A DNA stretch of 5,703 nucleotides from Clostridiaceae bacterium (GTDB lineage Bacteria; Bacillota_A; Clostridia; Acetivibrionales; Acetivibrionaceae), in the NCBI GenBank assembly GCA_012513545.1, contig JAAZCB010000791.1, positions 1 to 5,703 of the forward strand. The letters run 5' to 3'. Positions within the stretch are counted from its first letter, which is position 1. Each line of letters begins with the position of its first letter. Both the position numbers and the translations under genes were made by a program. The notes under the pieces were generated by a model that did not search any database, was not told where the DNA came from, and saw only the letters and a program-made list of their open reading frames with translations. Shown here one piece after another: positions 5,657-5,703 of the stretch.

Positions 5657-5703
5657 TATAATATACCGATATTAGTACTGAACAAATATGGTAAAGAGGT
5701 GCA
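5657..5703 (+). promoter_or_regulatory. Possible upstream signals of a plus-strand gene beyond the right edge
   Basis: TATAAT at 5657-5662 could be a -10 box, though no good -35 is seen 17 bases upstream. AGAGGTG at 5695-5701 resembles a ribosome-binding site, and a start codon could lie just past 5703. If so, a divergent neighbour shares this control region with the esterase gene. The window ends too soon to tell. Confidence 0.25.

Noticed and set aside
1..5703. CRISPR array, tRNA or rRNA genes, complete insertion sequence
   Set aside because: No regularly spaced repeats, cloverleaf, rRNA motifs or transposase seen on either strand.

Overview
The window looks like a chromosomal segment of a cellulosome-producing, AT-rich Clostridia member (Oscillospiraceae / Acetivibrio–Ruminiclostridium type). 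The main evidence is a secreted multimodular esterase with an internal type I dockerin. Both dockerin repeats carry Ser-Thr at loop positions 10-11 and Lys-Arg at 17-18, the pattern of the Clostridium thermocellum group and not the Ala-Leu/Ile pattern of C. cellulolyticum. Strong purine-rich Shine-Dalgarno sites and low GC fit this. Species cannot be fixed from the sequence alone.

Layout. (1) 1-730 holds no convincing protein gene. Its first 60 bases carry an inverted repeat and a short direct repeat. A promoter-like site (142-170) is followed by a tiny 11-codon reading frame (204-239), a densely foldable stretch (about 230-460) and a hairpin with a T-rich tail (471-505). I read this as a candidate stand-alone structured RNA, or a long attenuating leader for the next gene. 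(2) 731-2650 (+) encodes a 639-residue MutS2-like ATPase with complete Walker motifs and a KOW-like segment but no C-terminal Smr nuclease domain. (3) 2651-2943 separates two convergent genes and contains two large inverted repeats, one of which touches the end of the esterase gene and carries a GGGGACGGTTC motif. (4) 2944-5442 (-) encodes an 832-residue exported enzyme: signal peptide, beta-sandwich, SGNH/CE12 esterase, Pro/Thr linker, dockerin, CBM35-like module, linker, second SGNH/CE12 esterase. (5) 5443-5703 holds the esterase promoter and a leader of about 130 nt with a hairpin and a 9-bp direct repeat. A ribosome-binding-like sequence at the right edge may belong to a plus-strand gene beyond the window.

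How the parts work together. The esterase is expected to remove acetyl groups from rhamnogalacturonan I or related pectin while docked on a cellulosome scaffoldin, with the CBM35 holding it near uronic-acid-containing chains. The MutS2-like protein is a cytosolic DNA- or ribosome-associated ATPase with no evident link to pectin use. The two genes converge, so they are separate transcription units. The most novel material is noncoding: the 177-505 RNA candidate and the intergenic palindromes. All RNA foldings below were found by eye and have not been tested by energy calculation or covariation.
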